The position numbers and the translations under genes were made by a program. DNA of 64,000 nt from JAXMAO01 sp046350375 (GTDB lineage: Bacteria; Planctomycetota; Phycisphaerae; UBA1845; UTPLA1), in assembly GCA_046350375.1 (NCBI GenBank), contig JAXMAO010000008.1, positions 115,172 through 179,171 on the forward strand, read 5' to 3'. The notes below the pieces were generated by a model, which searched no databases, had not been told where the DNA came from, and worked only from the letters and a program-made list of their open reading frames with translations. Positions 1-9,347 of this stretch are shown piece by piece; positions within the stretch are counted from its first letter, which is position 1; each line of letters begins with the position of its first letter.

Positions 1-233
1 GCGCGCAGGGCCGGGGCGTGCGTGGCCTGGTAGTGATCGAACGCCTGGCGATTCGGAAACTCGTACAGCACCAGGAATACGTTGGTCAGGTCGTCGAGCT
101 TCAGCAGTCGCGCCCGGTCGGCGCCGGCCGCCAGCACCTTGTCGATATGCTCATCGCACATCCAGCGCACCCACTCGTCGGCGATTCCCCGGTCGCTGAC
201 GGTCGCGGTGACTTCGTAGAAGATGCGACTCAT
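1..233 (-). CDS. DUF4286 family protein, 3' part cut off by window edge
   Basis: The minus-strand frame opens with ATG at 231-233 (MSRIFYEVTATVSD) and runs off the left edge after about 77 codons. The start MxRxxYEV, the segment containing WxxWMxxxHI and the later FxVxYEFP pattern match small DUF4286 proteins of about 100 residues, so most of the gene is present. This family has a ferredoxin-like (dimeric alpha/beta barrel) fold and no established function. It is divergent from the ABC exporter that follows, about 100 bases away. Family assignment is from memory of the motif pattern. Confidence 0.7.
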   Translation of the reverse strand, partial: MSRIFYEVTATVSDRGIADEWVRWMCDEHIDKVLAAGADRARLLKLDDLTNVFLVLYEFPNRQAFDHYQATHAPALR

Positions 234-332
234 GAGGCGGCTCCGCATCGAGGGCTGTTGTTCGACTATCTTGCCCCAAGTGCGCCCGGCCCGCAATCGT
301 CCACGGTCGGCCGAGCCATCCGGGAGTGATCG

Positions 333-3059
333 ATGCTGCGCGAGCCCCTGCCGTCGCACCTGGCGGCGCTGATCGCGACGGACAGTCAGCCGGCCGACGT
401 GCGGCTGGCGCTGTGCTCGGACCTCGACCTGTCCGGCGAGCCGGCGCGCCACTGGCTGGCCGTCACCGACACCACGCTGTTCGTGCTGCGCGAGTCCGAT
501 CCGGCCCAGATCGTCCGGCGCCTGGCGATCGCCGGCGCGGAGGCGTTTCGCTCGATCGCGGCAGTCGGGTCGGGGTTTCTCCAGGCGCGGATCGAGGGCG
601 TGTGGGTCGACCTGGTGCGCTACTCGAACGCGCTGGCCGACCCGTTCACCCGCGCCGCCCGCAAGCTGGAGCAGCGGCGCGACGGCGGCGCGCTGGCGAT
701 CGACCCGGCCGACGAGATCGACCGGCGCCACTGCGCGAACTGCGGCATGGCGCTGCGCTTCGCGGGCGACGTCTGTCCGCGCTGCATCGACCGCGGCGCG
801 GTGCTCGGTCGCGTCTGGCAGTTGGTGCGGCCCTATCGCCGCGCGGCCGTTGGAATGCTGGCGCTGCTGGTGCTAGGCGTCGCGGCCGAGCTGGTGCCGC
901 CCAAGCTGCAGCAGTACCTCGTCGATCACGTGCTGCACCTCGATCACGCCGACCGTCTGGACGGTCGCATCGCCGTGCTGCTGCTGATCGTGGTGGGCCT
1001 GGCGGCGACGCGGCTGCTGCTGGTCTTCGTGAACGAGTTCAAGGGTCGCCTCTCGAGCCGCGTCGGCACCTCGATGACCTACGACCTGCGGGCGCGGCTG
1101 GTCGCCAAGCTGCACGAGCTGTCGGTCGGCTATTACGACCGCCACCAGGTCGGCGTGCTGGTCAACCGCGTGGCGCACGACACCGAGGCGATGCACGGCC
1201 TCGTGCAGCAGCTGACCGGCGGGTTCCTGTTGCAACTGCTGCAACTCGTCGGGGTCGGCGTGATGCTCTTCACGCTCAACCCGCGGATGGCGCTCTACAC
1301 GCTCATCCCGATGCCGCTGGTGATGGCCGGCAGCGCGTTCTTCTGGCGCAACGTCTATCCGCGCTACTACCGCTACTGGGACTCGGCCAGCAAGCAGGCC
1401 GGCGCGCTGTCGGGCATGCTCTCGGGCATTCGCGTGGTCAAGGCCTTCGGCCAGGAGGAGCGCGAAGGGCAGCGCTTCGCCACCAGCAGCACCTACCTGC
1501 AGCGCTCGCGCCTCGGCGTCGAGCACGCCACCACCACCTTCTCGGCGGTCATGCAGCTGGTCTTCTCGCTCGGCGGGCTGATCGTCTGGTTCGTCGGCGG
1601 CAAGGACGTGCTCGGCGACCGCATGACGCTCGGCTCGCTGATGGCCTTTCTGGCCTATTTGCAGATGTTCTACAGCCCGCTCTCGACCCTGGCCGGGCTG
1701 ACCACCTGGCTGACCAGCTTCATGACCGCCAGCCAGCGCATCTTCGAGCTGCTCGACACGCCACTGCAGGTCGCCGACGCCGACGCGCCGGCCGCCGTCG
1801 AATCGGTCGCCGGGCGGATCACCTTCGACAACGTCACCTTCGGCTACGACCGCCATCAGCCGGTGATCGAGCGCGTCAGCCTCGAGATCGCGCCGGGCGA
1901 AATGGTGGGCGTCGTCGGCCGCAGCGGCTCGGGCAAGACCACGCTGGTGAACCTGGTGTCGCGCTTCTACGACGTCGACGAGGGGCGCGTGCTGATCGAC
2001 GGCGTGGACGTGCGACAGTTCGAGCGCCACACGCTGCGCCGCAACATCGGCGTGGTGCTTCAGGAGCCGTTCCTGTTTCGCGGCAGCGTGTGGGACAACC
2101 TGGTCTACGGCCGGCCCGAGGCGAGCCCCGAGCAGGGCATCGAGGCCGCCCGCGCCGCCAACTGCCACGACTTCATCATCGCGCTGCCGTTCGGTTATGA
2201 CACGGCGCTGGGCGAGCGCGGCGCGGGGCTGTCGGGCGGCGAGCGCCAGCGGATTTCGATCGCACGCGCGCTGCTCTTCGATCCGCGCATCCTCATTCTC
2301 GACGAGGCCACCAGCAACGTGGATACCGAGAGCGAAAAGTCGATCCAGGAGGCGCTGCGCATCCTGGCGCGCGGCCGGACGACGATCGCCATCGCCCACC
2401 GGCTTTCGACGCTGCGAAACGCCGATCGCATCCTCGTCTTCGACCGCGGGCGGCTGATCGAGGAGGGATCGCACGAGCGGCTGCTGGCCGCGGACGGCAC
2501 GTACGCGCGGCTGGTCCGCATGCAGACGCAGCTCACCCGTGCGCCCGACCGTCGATCGGCTGGCCGTCGAGGCCGCGCCGCCCGCGCCCGCCGCGCCGCT
2601 GCCGCGCCGACTGTCGACGAGTCGACCGAGCCGCCGGCCTTTCGCACCGCTCTGGCTGCTGCCCGACATGGCCCGGATTCACCTCGGCAACCACGACGCG
2701 CTGCATGTGACCGTGAGCGGCGATCGCATTTACGGGGGGGTGAGCGCGGCGTGGGCCTTCCCGGTGCGCCGGGCCGACGAATTCATCTCGCTGCGCCACG
2801 CCGACGCCGACGGGCGCGACGCCGAGATCGGCATGATCCGCGACCTGTCGGCCTGGCCCGCCGACGCCGCGCGGCTGGTGCGCCAGGCGCTGCGGCGGCG
2901 CTACTACGTCCGCGAAATCTGCGCCATCCGCGAGCTGCGGCTGGAGCACGGTTTCCTGCTGTTCGCGGTCGATACCGACCGCGGCCCGGCCGAATTCACG
3001 ATGCGCTGGAACCACAGCCAGGCGACCGACTACGGCCCGGCCGGAAAGATCATTGTTGA
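333..3059 (+). CDS. ABC exporter (permease fused to ATPase) with N-terminal zinc ribbon; C-terminal reading frame probably shifted
   Basis: Inner-membrane half-transporter of the exporter type. In order: an N-terminal domain of about 125 residues; a zinc ribbon with Cys134, 137, 148 and 151; a six-helix permease (about 160-475); an ATPase with Walker A GRSGSGKTT (about 529-537), signature LSGGE (about 633) and Walker B ILILDEAT. ATG 333 follows GGGAG at good spacing. The recognisable transporter ends near codon 735 (base 2538). After that the open frame runs on as Arg/Ala-rich nonsense through the DUF1854 gene, which occupies another frame, so a single-base indel near 2538 is likely. Such exporters paired with DUF1854 genes are, as I recall, associated in several bacteria with cyanophycin metabolism; no cyanophycin synthetase is visible here. 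Confidence 0.85.
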   Translation: MLREPLPSHLAALIATDSQPADVRLALCSDLDLSGEPARHWLAVTDTTLFVLRESDPAQIVRRLAIAGAEAFRSIAAVGSGFLQARIEGVWVDLVRYSNALADPFTRAARKLEQRRDGGALAIDPADEIDRRHCANCGMALRFAGDVCPRCIDRGAVLGRVWQLVRPYRRAAVGMLALLVLGVAAELVPPKLQQYLVDHVLHLDHADRLDGRIAVLLLIVVGLAATRLLLVFVNEFKGRLSSRVGTSMTYDLRARLVAKLHELSVGYYDRHQVGVLVNRVAHDTEAMHGLVQQLTGGFLLQLLQLVGVGVMLFTLNPRMALYTLIPMPLVMAGSAFFWRNVYPRYYRYWDSASKQAGALSGMLSGIRVVKAFGQEEREGQRFATSSTYLQRSRLGVEHATTTFSAVMQLVFSLGGLIVWFVGGKDVLGDRMTLGSLMAFLAYLQMFYSPLSTLAGLTTWLTSFMTASQRIFELLDTPLQVADADAPAAVESVAGRITFDNVTFGYDRHQPVIERVSLEIAPGEMVGVVGRSGSGKTTLVNLVSRFYDVDEGRVLIDGVDVRQFERHTLRRNIGVVLQEPFLFRGSVWDNLVYGRPEASPEQGIEAARAANCHDFIIALPFGYDTALGERGAGLSGGERQRISIARALLFDPRILILDEATSNVDTESEKSIQEALRILARGRTTIAIAHRLSTLRNADRILVFDRGRLIEEGSHERLLAADGTYARLVRMQTQLTRAPDRRSAGRRGRAARARRAAAAPTVDESTEPPAFRTALAAARHGPDSPRQPRRAACDRERRSHLRGGERGVGLPGAPGRRIHLAAPRRRRRARRRDRHDPRPVGLARRRRAAGAPGAAAALLRPRNLRHPRAAAGARFPAVRGRYRPRPGRIHDALEPQPGDRLRPGRKDHC

Positions 3060-3147
3060 TGTCGACGACAACCGGTTCGTCGTGAAGGACGTCGCGGCGC
3101 TGCCGGCGCGGCAGCGGGGGCTGTTCCAGCGATACATCTACTGGTGA
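2539..3147 (+). CDS. DUF1854 family protein, partner of the ABC exporter
   Basis: The frame from GTG 2539 to TGA 3147 encodes 202 residues. The conserved part begins near PFAPLWLLP and covers IHLGNHDALHV, a central RxYYVxEIxxI stretch and a C-terminal LPARQRGLFQRYIYW, all typical of DUF1854. Its codons keep the strong third-position G/C bias, whereas the overlapping exporter frame loses it after about 2540. No convincing Shine-Dalgarno site precedes GTG 2539. The gene may be a separate ORF, or the C-terminal part of a fused exporter-DUF1854 protein split by a frameshift. The function of the family is unknown; genetic association with exporters suggests a role in export. Confidence 0.75.
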   Translation: MRPTVDRLAVEAAPPAPAAPLPRRLSTSRPSRRPFAPLWLLPDMARIHLGNHDALHVTVSGDRIYGGVSAAWAFPVRRADEFISLRHADADGRDAEIGMIRDLSAWPADAARLVRQALRRRYYVREICAIRELRLEHGFLLFAVDTDRGPAEFTMRWNHSQATDYGPAGKIIVDVDDNRFVVKDVAALPARQRGLFQRYIYW

Positions 3148-3207
3148 ACCGCGGCCGGCGCGACACCAGCCGCGGCCGGCGCCGCGGATCGTGGCGGGAA
3201 AAAGAAC

Positions 3208-3237
3208 GCAGCCCCGGATCGCGCGGACCGGGGCTGC
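3208..3237. terminator. Hairpin terminator between convergent genes
   Basis: A perfect 10-base inverted repeat, GCAGCCCCGG and CCGGGGCTGC, is separated by a 10-base loop. It sits between the DUF1854 stop (3147) and the stop of the convergent S8 protease (3270). There is no long T run on either side, so it may act as a bidirectional transcription barrier rather than a classical intrinsic terminator. Confidence 0.65.
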
Positions 3238-3269
3238 GGGGGTTCGACTGCTCTGCGTGACGGGGCCGT

Positions 3270-6200
3270 TTATGGCGCTGTCAGCAGCAACTGCACCAGC
3301 GCGGCCGAGTCGAGCGCGTTGAGCTGGTTGTCCTGGTTCACGTCCGACGCGCACATCTGGGCGGTTGTCACCGTGAACGGGTCGGCCAGCGACGCCGACT
3401 CAACCTGCACGTCCAGGCCGTTGAAGTCGCCATCGAAATTCGTGTCACCGGGCGTGACCGGCGGGCACGACTGCGGCACCAGGCCCCAGATCTCGATGTC
3501 GTCGATGTTCCAGCCCGGATAGGTCACCGAGCCGTCGGTCGGGCCCATGCCCCAGCGCAGATAGACGGTCGGCTGCGAATCGGCCGTCGGCAGACTGTAA
3601 GTCTGCAACGACCAGGCGTTTTCGCTGATGGCCGCGGTGTTGTGGTTGAACACGTTCGTCCAGGTCGTGCCGTTGGTCGACACGTCGATCGTGGCGTGGT
3701 CGAAGCTGGACGATTCGATGCCCAGCCAGCGGCGGAACTTGAGCTGCACGCCGGTGATGCCCGAACAGTTCAGGGCGGCGGTGGTCAGATACTCGGTCAC
3801 GCCCATGTTGTTCGGATAGTCGCCGGAGAGGTTGTAGCCATAGACGTTGGTGCCGGTGAAGCCGCCGGCAGGGTCGAGGTTGTGCGATCCGGCGCCGGTC
3901 GGCTGACCGAAGGCCCACTGACCGGTTGTCGTCCAGCCGGGGTTGGTGTTGAGGTTGAAGGTGATGACGGGCTGGGCTCCACCGACGGTCATGTTGACGG
4001 TGGCGACGTTTGAGTCGTAGGTGCCGTCGCTGGCCTTGAAGGTGAAGCTGTCGGGACCGTTGTAGTTGAACGCGCCCTTGTAGAGGACGGTCGGGTCGTT
4101 GATCGTCAGCGAATAGGGGGCGCTCAGGATCACGCCGCCGTTCGGGTCCTTGAGGGCGCCGTGGGCCGGCAGCGACAGGATGGTCCAGGTCAGCGGGTCG
4201 CCGTTGGGATCGGACGCCGGCATAGAGGCGGTCATCGCCGTGTTGACGTTGACGGTGTAGGCGGCGTCGTTGGCCGTCGGCGCGTTGGCGACGGTCAGGC
4301 TCACGTCGTCCACAAACCAGTCGTCAAACGCGCCGGTGGTCGCCGTGTTGCGAATCCGCAGGCGGAAGCCGGCATGCAACGCGGCCGCCGGCAGCAGCAG
4401 GGAGTTGTTGACATAGGCGGTCTGGTCCGGCCCGCTGCCCAGGTGCTGGGCGAGCAGCTGCCAGGCGTTGTTGGCGTCGAGATACTCGACAAACAAGTCG
4501 TCCCCGGCATCGGGGCTTTCGCCGCCGCCGCGCTGCTCATACCAGTAGCTGAGGCGGACGGCCGACTCGCTGCCGAGGTTGATGATGTGGGTCACGATCG
4601 AGTCGCCGCCGGCCGGATCGCCGTTGAAGCGGGCCGAGTTCGGCGCGCTGGGCTCGCCCGTCCCGACGGTGTCGATCGTGGCGTTGGAGACGGTCGCCCA
4701 CTTCTGGTTGTCGAACGAGGTCGCGGGGAACGTCTCGACGAACGGCAACGACAGGATCGGCACGACGGTGACGGCGATGTTCGCGACGTTGGAGTCGCCG
4801 CCGTCCGGAGGCGTGCCGTTGTCGTTGCACTTGAAGGAGAAACTGTCGCTGCCCGTGCCGGGCGGAGCGGTGTAGGCCACCTGGCTCCCCTGTCCCACGA
4901 GCGTGTAGGGCAAGTCGCCGGGGACGATGACGTGGTTGTTGCCCGTGTCCTTCAACTGGCCGGTCGGCAGGCTCAGGACGCTGAAATCGAGCGTGGGCGG
5001 AACCGGCAGCCCGTCATCGCTGCCGGGCAGATTGATGTTGACGGTCGTGCTCTGGCCGACCGACAGCGACGCGCCCGAGGCTGACGGCGGGCGCGGCCCG
5101 CACGACGGGAAGACCGACAGGTCGGTCTCGAAGAAGTCTGGCGACAGGCCGGCGCCGGCCGACAGTCCGGCCAGGCCGCTGGTGTCTGCAAGGCTGAGAT
5201 AGTTGAGCTCGATCCGACCGTCGTAGTACATGACGATCTGGAAGGTGTTCGAGTTGGCGGCATTGTTCACGGTGACGTTTTGCCACGTGACCGCCAGGCG
5301 ATCGCTCATCTCCTTGTAGCTGACCGCGCCGGCCTGGGCCGGGTTGAGGTCGTCAAACAGCGCCGAGACGCGCGGCCGGTTGAAGTGGTCGGCGAGTGTC
5401 TCGGTCGCGTCGGTGTCTCCGGCCGTAAAAGTCAGGTAGCCGTTGCTGCCGATGAAGACCGTTCCATAGGAAATCCCGTAGAGCTTCACAGTGTGGCCGC
5501 CGGTAAGCGTCACGGTCGCGAAGGCGTCGTTCGCCAGAGTGACCGGGGTTCCGCCGGCCGGGTCGGTCGGCAACAGGCCGATGTTCACCGAGCAGGCTCC
5601 GTAGTAATCGACCGAGCCGTTCGGCGCCCAGAGGATTTGCCGGTTGTCCAGGTCGTTGTCGGTGGTGAACTGCTCGGTGAAGTAGTCGGGCACTTCGGGC
5701 GTGGTGAACGAGAAGCACACCCCGCCGTTGTTGTTGGTGGTCTGATTGCCGGCGGCATCGGTGGCCTGCACGGCGAAATAGAAAGTCGCGTTGTCGGTCA
5801 GCCCGGTCAGGTTGATCGAGTGCGACGTGACCTGCCCGGAGCCGGGCTGGGAACTGCTGAGCGACCCGCAGGCCGAGCCGTACTGAACCACCGAGTTGGC
5901 CGATTCATCGGTGGTGAAAGTCACTGTGGCCGAGTGCGGGGCGATGTTGATGACCTGCACGTTGGAGATGACCGGGCCGGCGCAGTCGATCGCGGCGTTC
6001 GAGGTGCGGACGATGTTGAAGCCGCCCTGGCCGTCATCGGCGTCGACGTAGGTCGCGGTGATCGTGTTGCCGTGGGCCACCTGAAGCACCCCGGGAGAGT
6101 TGTGGGTGCTGAGGTTGATCGTGCCGCGGAAGTCGGCCGTCTCGTTGCCGGTCTCGGTGAGCGTGACGGTCTCGCCGCCTGGCTCGCTGGTCGAGTTGAT

Positions 6201-8468
6201 CGTGACGTTGACGGTCTCGACCGCGCCGCTGTCGGCATTCAGGTCGCAGTCGACCACGCGGATTTCCACCTGCGACGCGCAGTTGTAGATCGGCTTGTTC
6301 AGTCCGATCACACCGGTGCGCGAGCAGTTGACCAGTTGCGGCGACGCGCACAACGAGAACGGCTGCGGGCCCTGCGGCACGTTGAAGCCGACGACCGACA
6401 CGCGCCACACGCCGGCGATCGGGCTGGCGACGCGCACCTGCTCAATATTGTCGAGGTGGTTTTCCTGCGTTTGAACGGCCGGGTTGCCGGGGTTAGCCAA
6501 GCTGAGCGTCCAGGGATAGACGCGGTTGTTGTTCGCGTCGGTCACCACCAGGTCGAGGTCGTTGACGATGGTGCCCACGGCGGCGGCGGCGGCCGGGAAG
6601 TCATCCCACGCCAGGGTCGCCTTGAACTCGGGTGAGGCCGGTGGCACGACCACCAGCACGTTGTACGAGCCGCCCTGCGAGACGTCGGCCTCGAGGAAGT
6701 TCCCGGTCCGCATGAAATCGACGGCCGCCTGGATGCGCACCGAGCCGTAGCCGAACTGGTTGTCCGGGCCGGCATTGCCCAGATCGACGGCGGTGTGGGC
6801 CAGCAGGATCTTCAGGGTCGAGTTGCGGAAGTCGGGCCGGGCCGGGTACTGGGCGCGGAAGTCCTGAAGCAGCAGTGAGCTCAGACCGCAGACGGTCGGC
6901 GACGCCATCGACGTGCCGCACTTCACGGCGTAGGCCGTGTCGCTCGAGCTGGAGCACGACGTGACGCCGTTGTCGCCGCCGACCTGGCAGCCGGGCGCGG
7001 AGATGTCGGGCTTCATGCGACCGTCGTCCGACGGGCCCCAGCTGGTGAACGAGGTGATCGAGTCGTCGTTCGAGTTGAGCGCGCCGACCGCGATGTGGTT
7101 CTTGGCACACGCGGGCGGGGCCGTGGTGTGATAGGTCGAGCCGCAGCGCGTCACCTGGCGCTCGTTGCCATTCGCCCAGACGACACGGAACGGCTGCCCG
7201 TTGGCGACGCCGGCCGTGCCGCGGACGATCTTGTCGATGAGCTGGCTGGTCAGGCCGTAGTCGCCTTCCCAATTGCAGTCGAAGTTGTTGGGGGCGGTGT
7301 TGGTGCCGATCGAGTTGTTCGAGATGTGGGCGTTGAAGGTGGTGATGGCGGCGGTGTAGTCGGCCTGGAGATCGCCGGGGTCGGTATAAAGGAAGCCGGC
7401 CGTCAGACCGCCGGGCTGTTCGAAGCCGTACGAAATAAGGTTAACGGCCGGGGCCATGCCCTTGTTGGCTGCGACCGCGACGCCGGCGCCGCCGACGGTT
7501 CCGGCGACGTGGGTTGAGTGGTCAGACGTGCTCGAGGTGTCCGTCGGGCCGATCGTGCAGCGGCCCTGGAAGTCGACGTGCGTCGAGCGGACCTTGCCGC
7601 CGTCATAGATCAGCACGTTGACGCCCGCGCCGTTGAGGTTGTAGGGCGCGATCTGGACGATGTTGGCCCCGGTGCGGACGCGGTTCTCGGCGTTCAGTTC
7701 GGCCATCGGGGGCAGCGGCGGCTCGATCCACTGAATCTCGTCTTCGCCCGCCAGCAGCTTGACATTGCCGGCCGGCAGCTCGAGCACCAGCGTGTTGATG
7801 GCCGGAACGCGCGACACCACCGTCGCGCCATGCCGCAGGGCAATGGCGACCGCCACGGGCTCGAGCGGCACATCCTTCTGGAACTGGGCATAGACCGCGA
7901 CAATGGCGTTTTCCGGGCGCAGCGGGTCGGGGTCGGTGACCGGGGTGCCGTCGACGCGCTGCTGCGCGGCCGTCACCTGCGACCAGCTTGGGAACTGCTC
8001 CTGCGCAATCCGCGGGTGCATCTTGAAAGTCGCGTCCATCGGCAGGACGTCGCGGACGAGCCCCAGCCCGGCCAGCCGATCGCCGTCGAGCGCCTTGGCG
8101 CCGCGTGCGACAAAGGCGTTGTCGTCGACGTAGTCCTGCAGCTCGATGCCCTGCTGCGCGATCTGGGCGCGCTGGGCGTCGGTGAGGGGAGCGCCGAATT
8201 GAATGACGAAGTGATCGTGGTCGCTGGCGCGCAGCGCATCGGCGCGGGCCTTCAACTGGGCCGGGTTGCGCTGCGTCGTGGCAATCGTGCCGGACAGCAC
8301 GCGGATGCGCCCCTTGGTCGCGGGCGTATTGGCGACGGTCGCAGGCGTCGCCGCTTTGCCAGGCGGTCCCTGCGCGACGGCCAGCGAAACGACCAGCAGC
8401 CCGGCGAGTGTCACCGGGACGCCAACGCGAACGAACCAGTTCTTCGATGTGACAGCGGCAGGGTTCAT
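3270..8468 (-). CDS. Large secreted S8 (subtilisin-like) serine protease with C-terminal dockerin-type repeat
   Basis: Predicted extracellular protein of 1,732 residues. I chose ATG 8468 because it gives a typical signal peptide (positive start, hydrophobic stretch, AVA|QG cleavage site) and has GGGAG/GAGG just upstream. An N-terminal propeptide-like domain precedes the S8 catalytic domain with Asp289 (IYDGG), His317 (DHSTHVAG) and Ser520 (GTSMASP). After it come a P-domain-like segment, fibronectin-III-like and MAM/jelly-roll-like modules, and a cadherin-like module of the TANDAAYxV...GPDSFTFKASDG type. Last is a dockerin-like EF-hand pair (GDTNFDGDFNGLD and SDVNQDNQLNALD). Such dockerin-like ends are common in planctomycete secreted proteins. 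A role in extracellular protein degradation or surface attachment is inferred. Confidence 0.9.
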   Translation of the reverse strand: MNPAAVTSKNWFVRVGVPVTLAGLLVVSLAVAQGPPGKAATPATVANTPATKGRIRVLSGTIATTQRNPAQLKARADALRASDHDHFVIQFGAPLTDAQRAQIAQQGIELQDYVDDNAFVARGAKALDGDRLAGLGLVRDVLPMDATFKMHPRIAQEQFPSWSQVTAAQQRVDGTPVTDPDPLRPENAIVAVYAQFQKDVPLEPVAVAIALRHGATVVSRVPAINTLVLELPAGNVKLLAGEDEIQWIEPPLPPMAELNAENRVRTGANIVQIAPYNLNGAGVNVLIYDGGKVRSTHVDFQGRCTIGPTDTSSTSDHSTHVAGTVGGAGVAVAANKGMAPAVNLISYGFEQPGGLTAGFLYTDPGDLQADYTAAITTFNAHISNNSIGTNTAPNNFDCNWEGDYGLTSQLIDKIVRGTAGVANGQPFRVVWANGNERQVTRCGSTYHTTAPPACAKNHIAVGALNSNDDSITSFTSWGPSDDGRMKPDISAPGCQVGGDNGVTSCSSSSDTAYAVKCGTSMASPTVCGLSSLLLQDFRAQYPARPDFRNSTLKILLAHTAVDLGNAGPDNQFGYGSVRIQAAVDFMRTGNFLEADVSQGGSYNVLVVVPPASPEFKATLAWDDFPAAAAAVGTIVNDLDLVVTDANNNRVYPWTLSLANPGNPAVQTQENHLDNIEQVRVASPIAGVWRVSVVGFNVPQGPQPFSLCASPQLVNCSRTGVIGLNKPIYNCASQVEIRVVDCDLNADSGAVETVNVTINSTSEPGGETVTLTETGNETADFRGTINLSTHNSPGVLQVAHGNTITATYVDADDGQGGFNIVRTSNAAIDCAGPVISNVQVINIAPHSATVTFTTDESANSVVQYGSACGSLSSSQPGSGQVTSHSINLTGLTDNATFYFAVQATDAAGNQTTNNNGGVCFSFTTPEVPDYFTEQFTTDNDLDNRQILWAPNGSVDYYGACSVNIGLLPTDPAGGTPVTLANDAFATVTLTGGHTVKLYGISYGTVFIGSNGYLTFTAGDTDATETLADHFNRPRVSALFDDLNPAQAGAVSYKEMSDRLAVTWQNVTVNNAANSNTFQIVMYYDGRIELNYLSLADTSGLAGLSAGAGLSPDFFETDLSVFPSCGPRPPSASGASLSVGQSTTVNINLPGSDDGLPVPPTLDFSVLSLPTGQLKDTGNNHVIVPGDLPYTLVGQGSQVAYTAPPGTGSDSFSFKCNDNGTPPDGGDSNVANIAVTVVPILSLPFVETFPATSFDNQKWATVSNATIDTVGTGEPSAPNSARFNGDPAGGDSIVTHIINLGSESAVRLSYWYEQRGGGESPDAGDDLFVEYLDANNAWQLLAQHLGSGPDQTAYVNNSLLLPAAALHAGFRLRIRNTATTGAFDDWFVDDVSLTVANAPTANDAAYTVNVNTAMTASMPASDPNGDPLTWTILSLPAHGALKDPNGGVILSAPYSLTINDPTVLYKGAFNYNGPDSFTFKASDGTYDSNVATVNMTVGGAQPVITFNLNTNPGWTTTGQWAFGQPTGAGSHNLDPAGGFTGTNVYGYNLSGDYPNNMGVTEYLTTAALNCSGITGVQLKFRRWLGIESSSFDHATIDVSTNGTTWTNVFNHNTAAISENAWSLQTYSLPTADSQPTVYLRWGMGPTDGSVTYPGWNIDDIEIWGLVPQSCPPVTPGDTNFDGDFNGLDVQVESASLADPFTVTTAQMCASDVNQDNQLNALDSAALVQLLLTAP

Positions 8469-8792
8469 GCGACCTCGACTCCCTCGAAAAAAAAACGGAT
8501 CGATGCGGACCGGCGCTTCTTGCCACGCGAACACGCGCTACGGAGACAGCGCGGCCGATCGGGCGCGAATGCGCAACAAAGCGAACTGACGAAATGCCCG
8601 CGGGACGTGAGCAAGTGGCTCGCTGGCGGCCCTCCGGTCGCCGTACCCCCGAATGTGGGCACCCGTTGTCCCCCACAATACCGGAATCGCGCGCCGAATT
8701 CAACGTCCCGGCGCCGCCTCGCCCCGCGCCCGCGCATGCTGCGAGTGCAAAATAACTAGCTAAAGTTGTCCGCAATGGCGCAGTCGGCGGAC
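8469..8792. other. 324-base intergenic stretch upstream of the S8 protease
   Basis: No coding frame has family-like sequence or the GC-rich third-position pattern of its neighbours. It holds the predicted protease promoter (8675-8703) and a run of nine A on the plus strand near 8486, which would be a U run in the protease 5' leader just before its ribosome-binding site. There is also a weak 6-base inverted repeat, GTCCGC/GCGGAC, near 8768-8790, downstream of apt. Confidence 0.5.
8675..8703 (-). promoter_or_regulatory. Predicted sigma70-type promoter of the S8 protease
   Basis: On the minus strand TTGAAT (8703-8698) and TATTGT (8680-8675) are separated by exactly 17 bases. The start point would lie near 8668, giving a leader of about 200 bases. 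Four of six bases match in the -10 and four of six in the -35, so this is a moderate prediction. Confidence 0.4.
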
Positions 8793-9347
8793 CTACGATT
8801 CGTACCGCAGCACCGAATGAACCGCGTGGCCGGTGAGCTTCTTGCGCCCGTGGAGAAAGGCCAGCTCGATCAGAAACGCCACCCCCACAATCTGCCCCTT
8901 CAGCGAGGCCACCATTTCACAGCAGGCCGCCATCGTTCCGCCCGTCGCCAGCAGGTCGTCGATCATCAGGATCCGCGCCCCGGGCCGGAATGCGTCAGTG
9001 TGCATCTCGAGCGCGTCCGTGCCGTATTCAAGCTGGTATTCCGCCCGGCGCGTCTGCCGCGGCAGCTTCCCGGGCTTGCGGATCGGCACGAACCCGGCCG
9101 ACAGGTTGCGCGCCACCGCCGTGCCGAAGATGAAGCCGCGCGACTCGGCGCCGATCACGGTCTCGATCTTCTCGGAGCGGTAAGGCTGCGTCAGGAACTC
9201 GACCGCCATCGACAGCGCCGCCGGATCGCCCAGCAGCGGCGTGATGTCCTTGAAAACGATGCCGCGCTTCGGAAAGTCCGGCACGTCGCGAATCAGCCGC
9301 TTCAGGTCTTCGGCCGAGTGGATGATCTGGGTTCGCTCGCCGCTCAT
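8793..9347 (-). CDS. apt: Adenine phosphoribosyltransferase
   Basis: Cytosolic purine-salvage enzyme joining adenine and PRPP to give AMP. The 184-residue protein from ATG 9347 has family length and an AGGAG site upstream. It carries the N-terminal FPKRGIVFKDITPLL motif, an ESRGFIFG segment and the PRPP-binding loop ILMIDDLLATGGT (126-138). Its ATG overlaps the TGA of mtnP (ATGA, 9344-9347). Coupling to mtnP makes sense because MtnP releases adenine from methylthioadenosine, which Apt then recycles. Confidence 0.95.
   Translation of the reverse strand: MSGERTQIIHSAEDLKRLIRDVPDFPKRGIVFKDITPLLGDPAALSMAVEFLTQPYRSEKIETVIGAESRGFIFGTAVARNLSAGFVPIRKPGKLPRQTRRAEYQLEYGTDALEMHTDAFRPGARILMIDDLLATGGTMAACCEMVASLKGQIVGVAFLIELAFLHGRKKLTGHAVHSVLRYES

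Noticed and set aside
8486..8520. T run in the S8 protease leader as an attenuator
   Set aside because: The possible stem before it (CGGTC with GATCCG) has about five pairs with a bulge, too weak to call.
8768..8790. Inverted repeat GTCCGC/GCGGAC after apt as a terminator
   Set aside because: Only six pairs, a long loop and no T run; not convincing.
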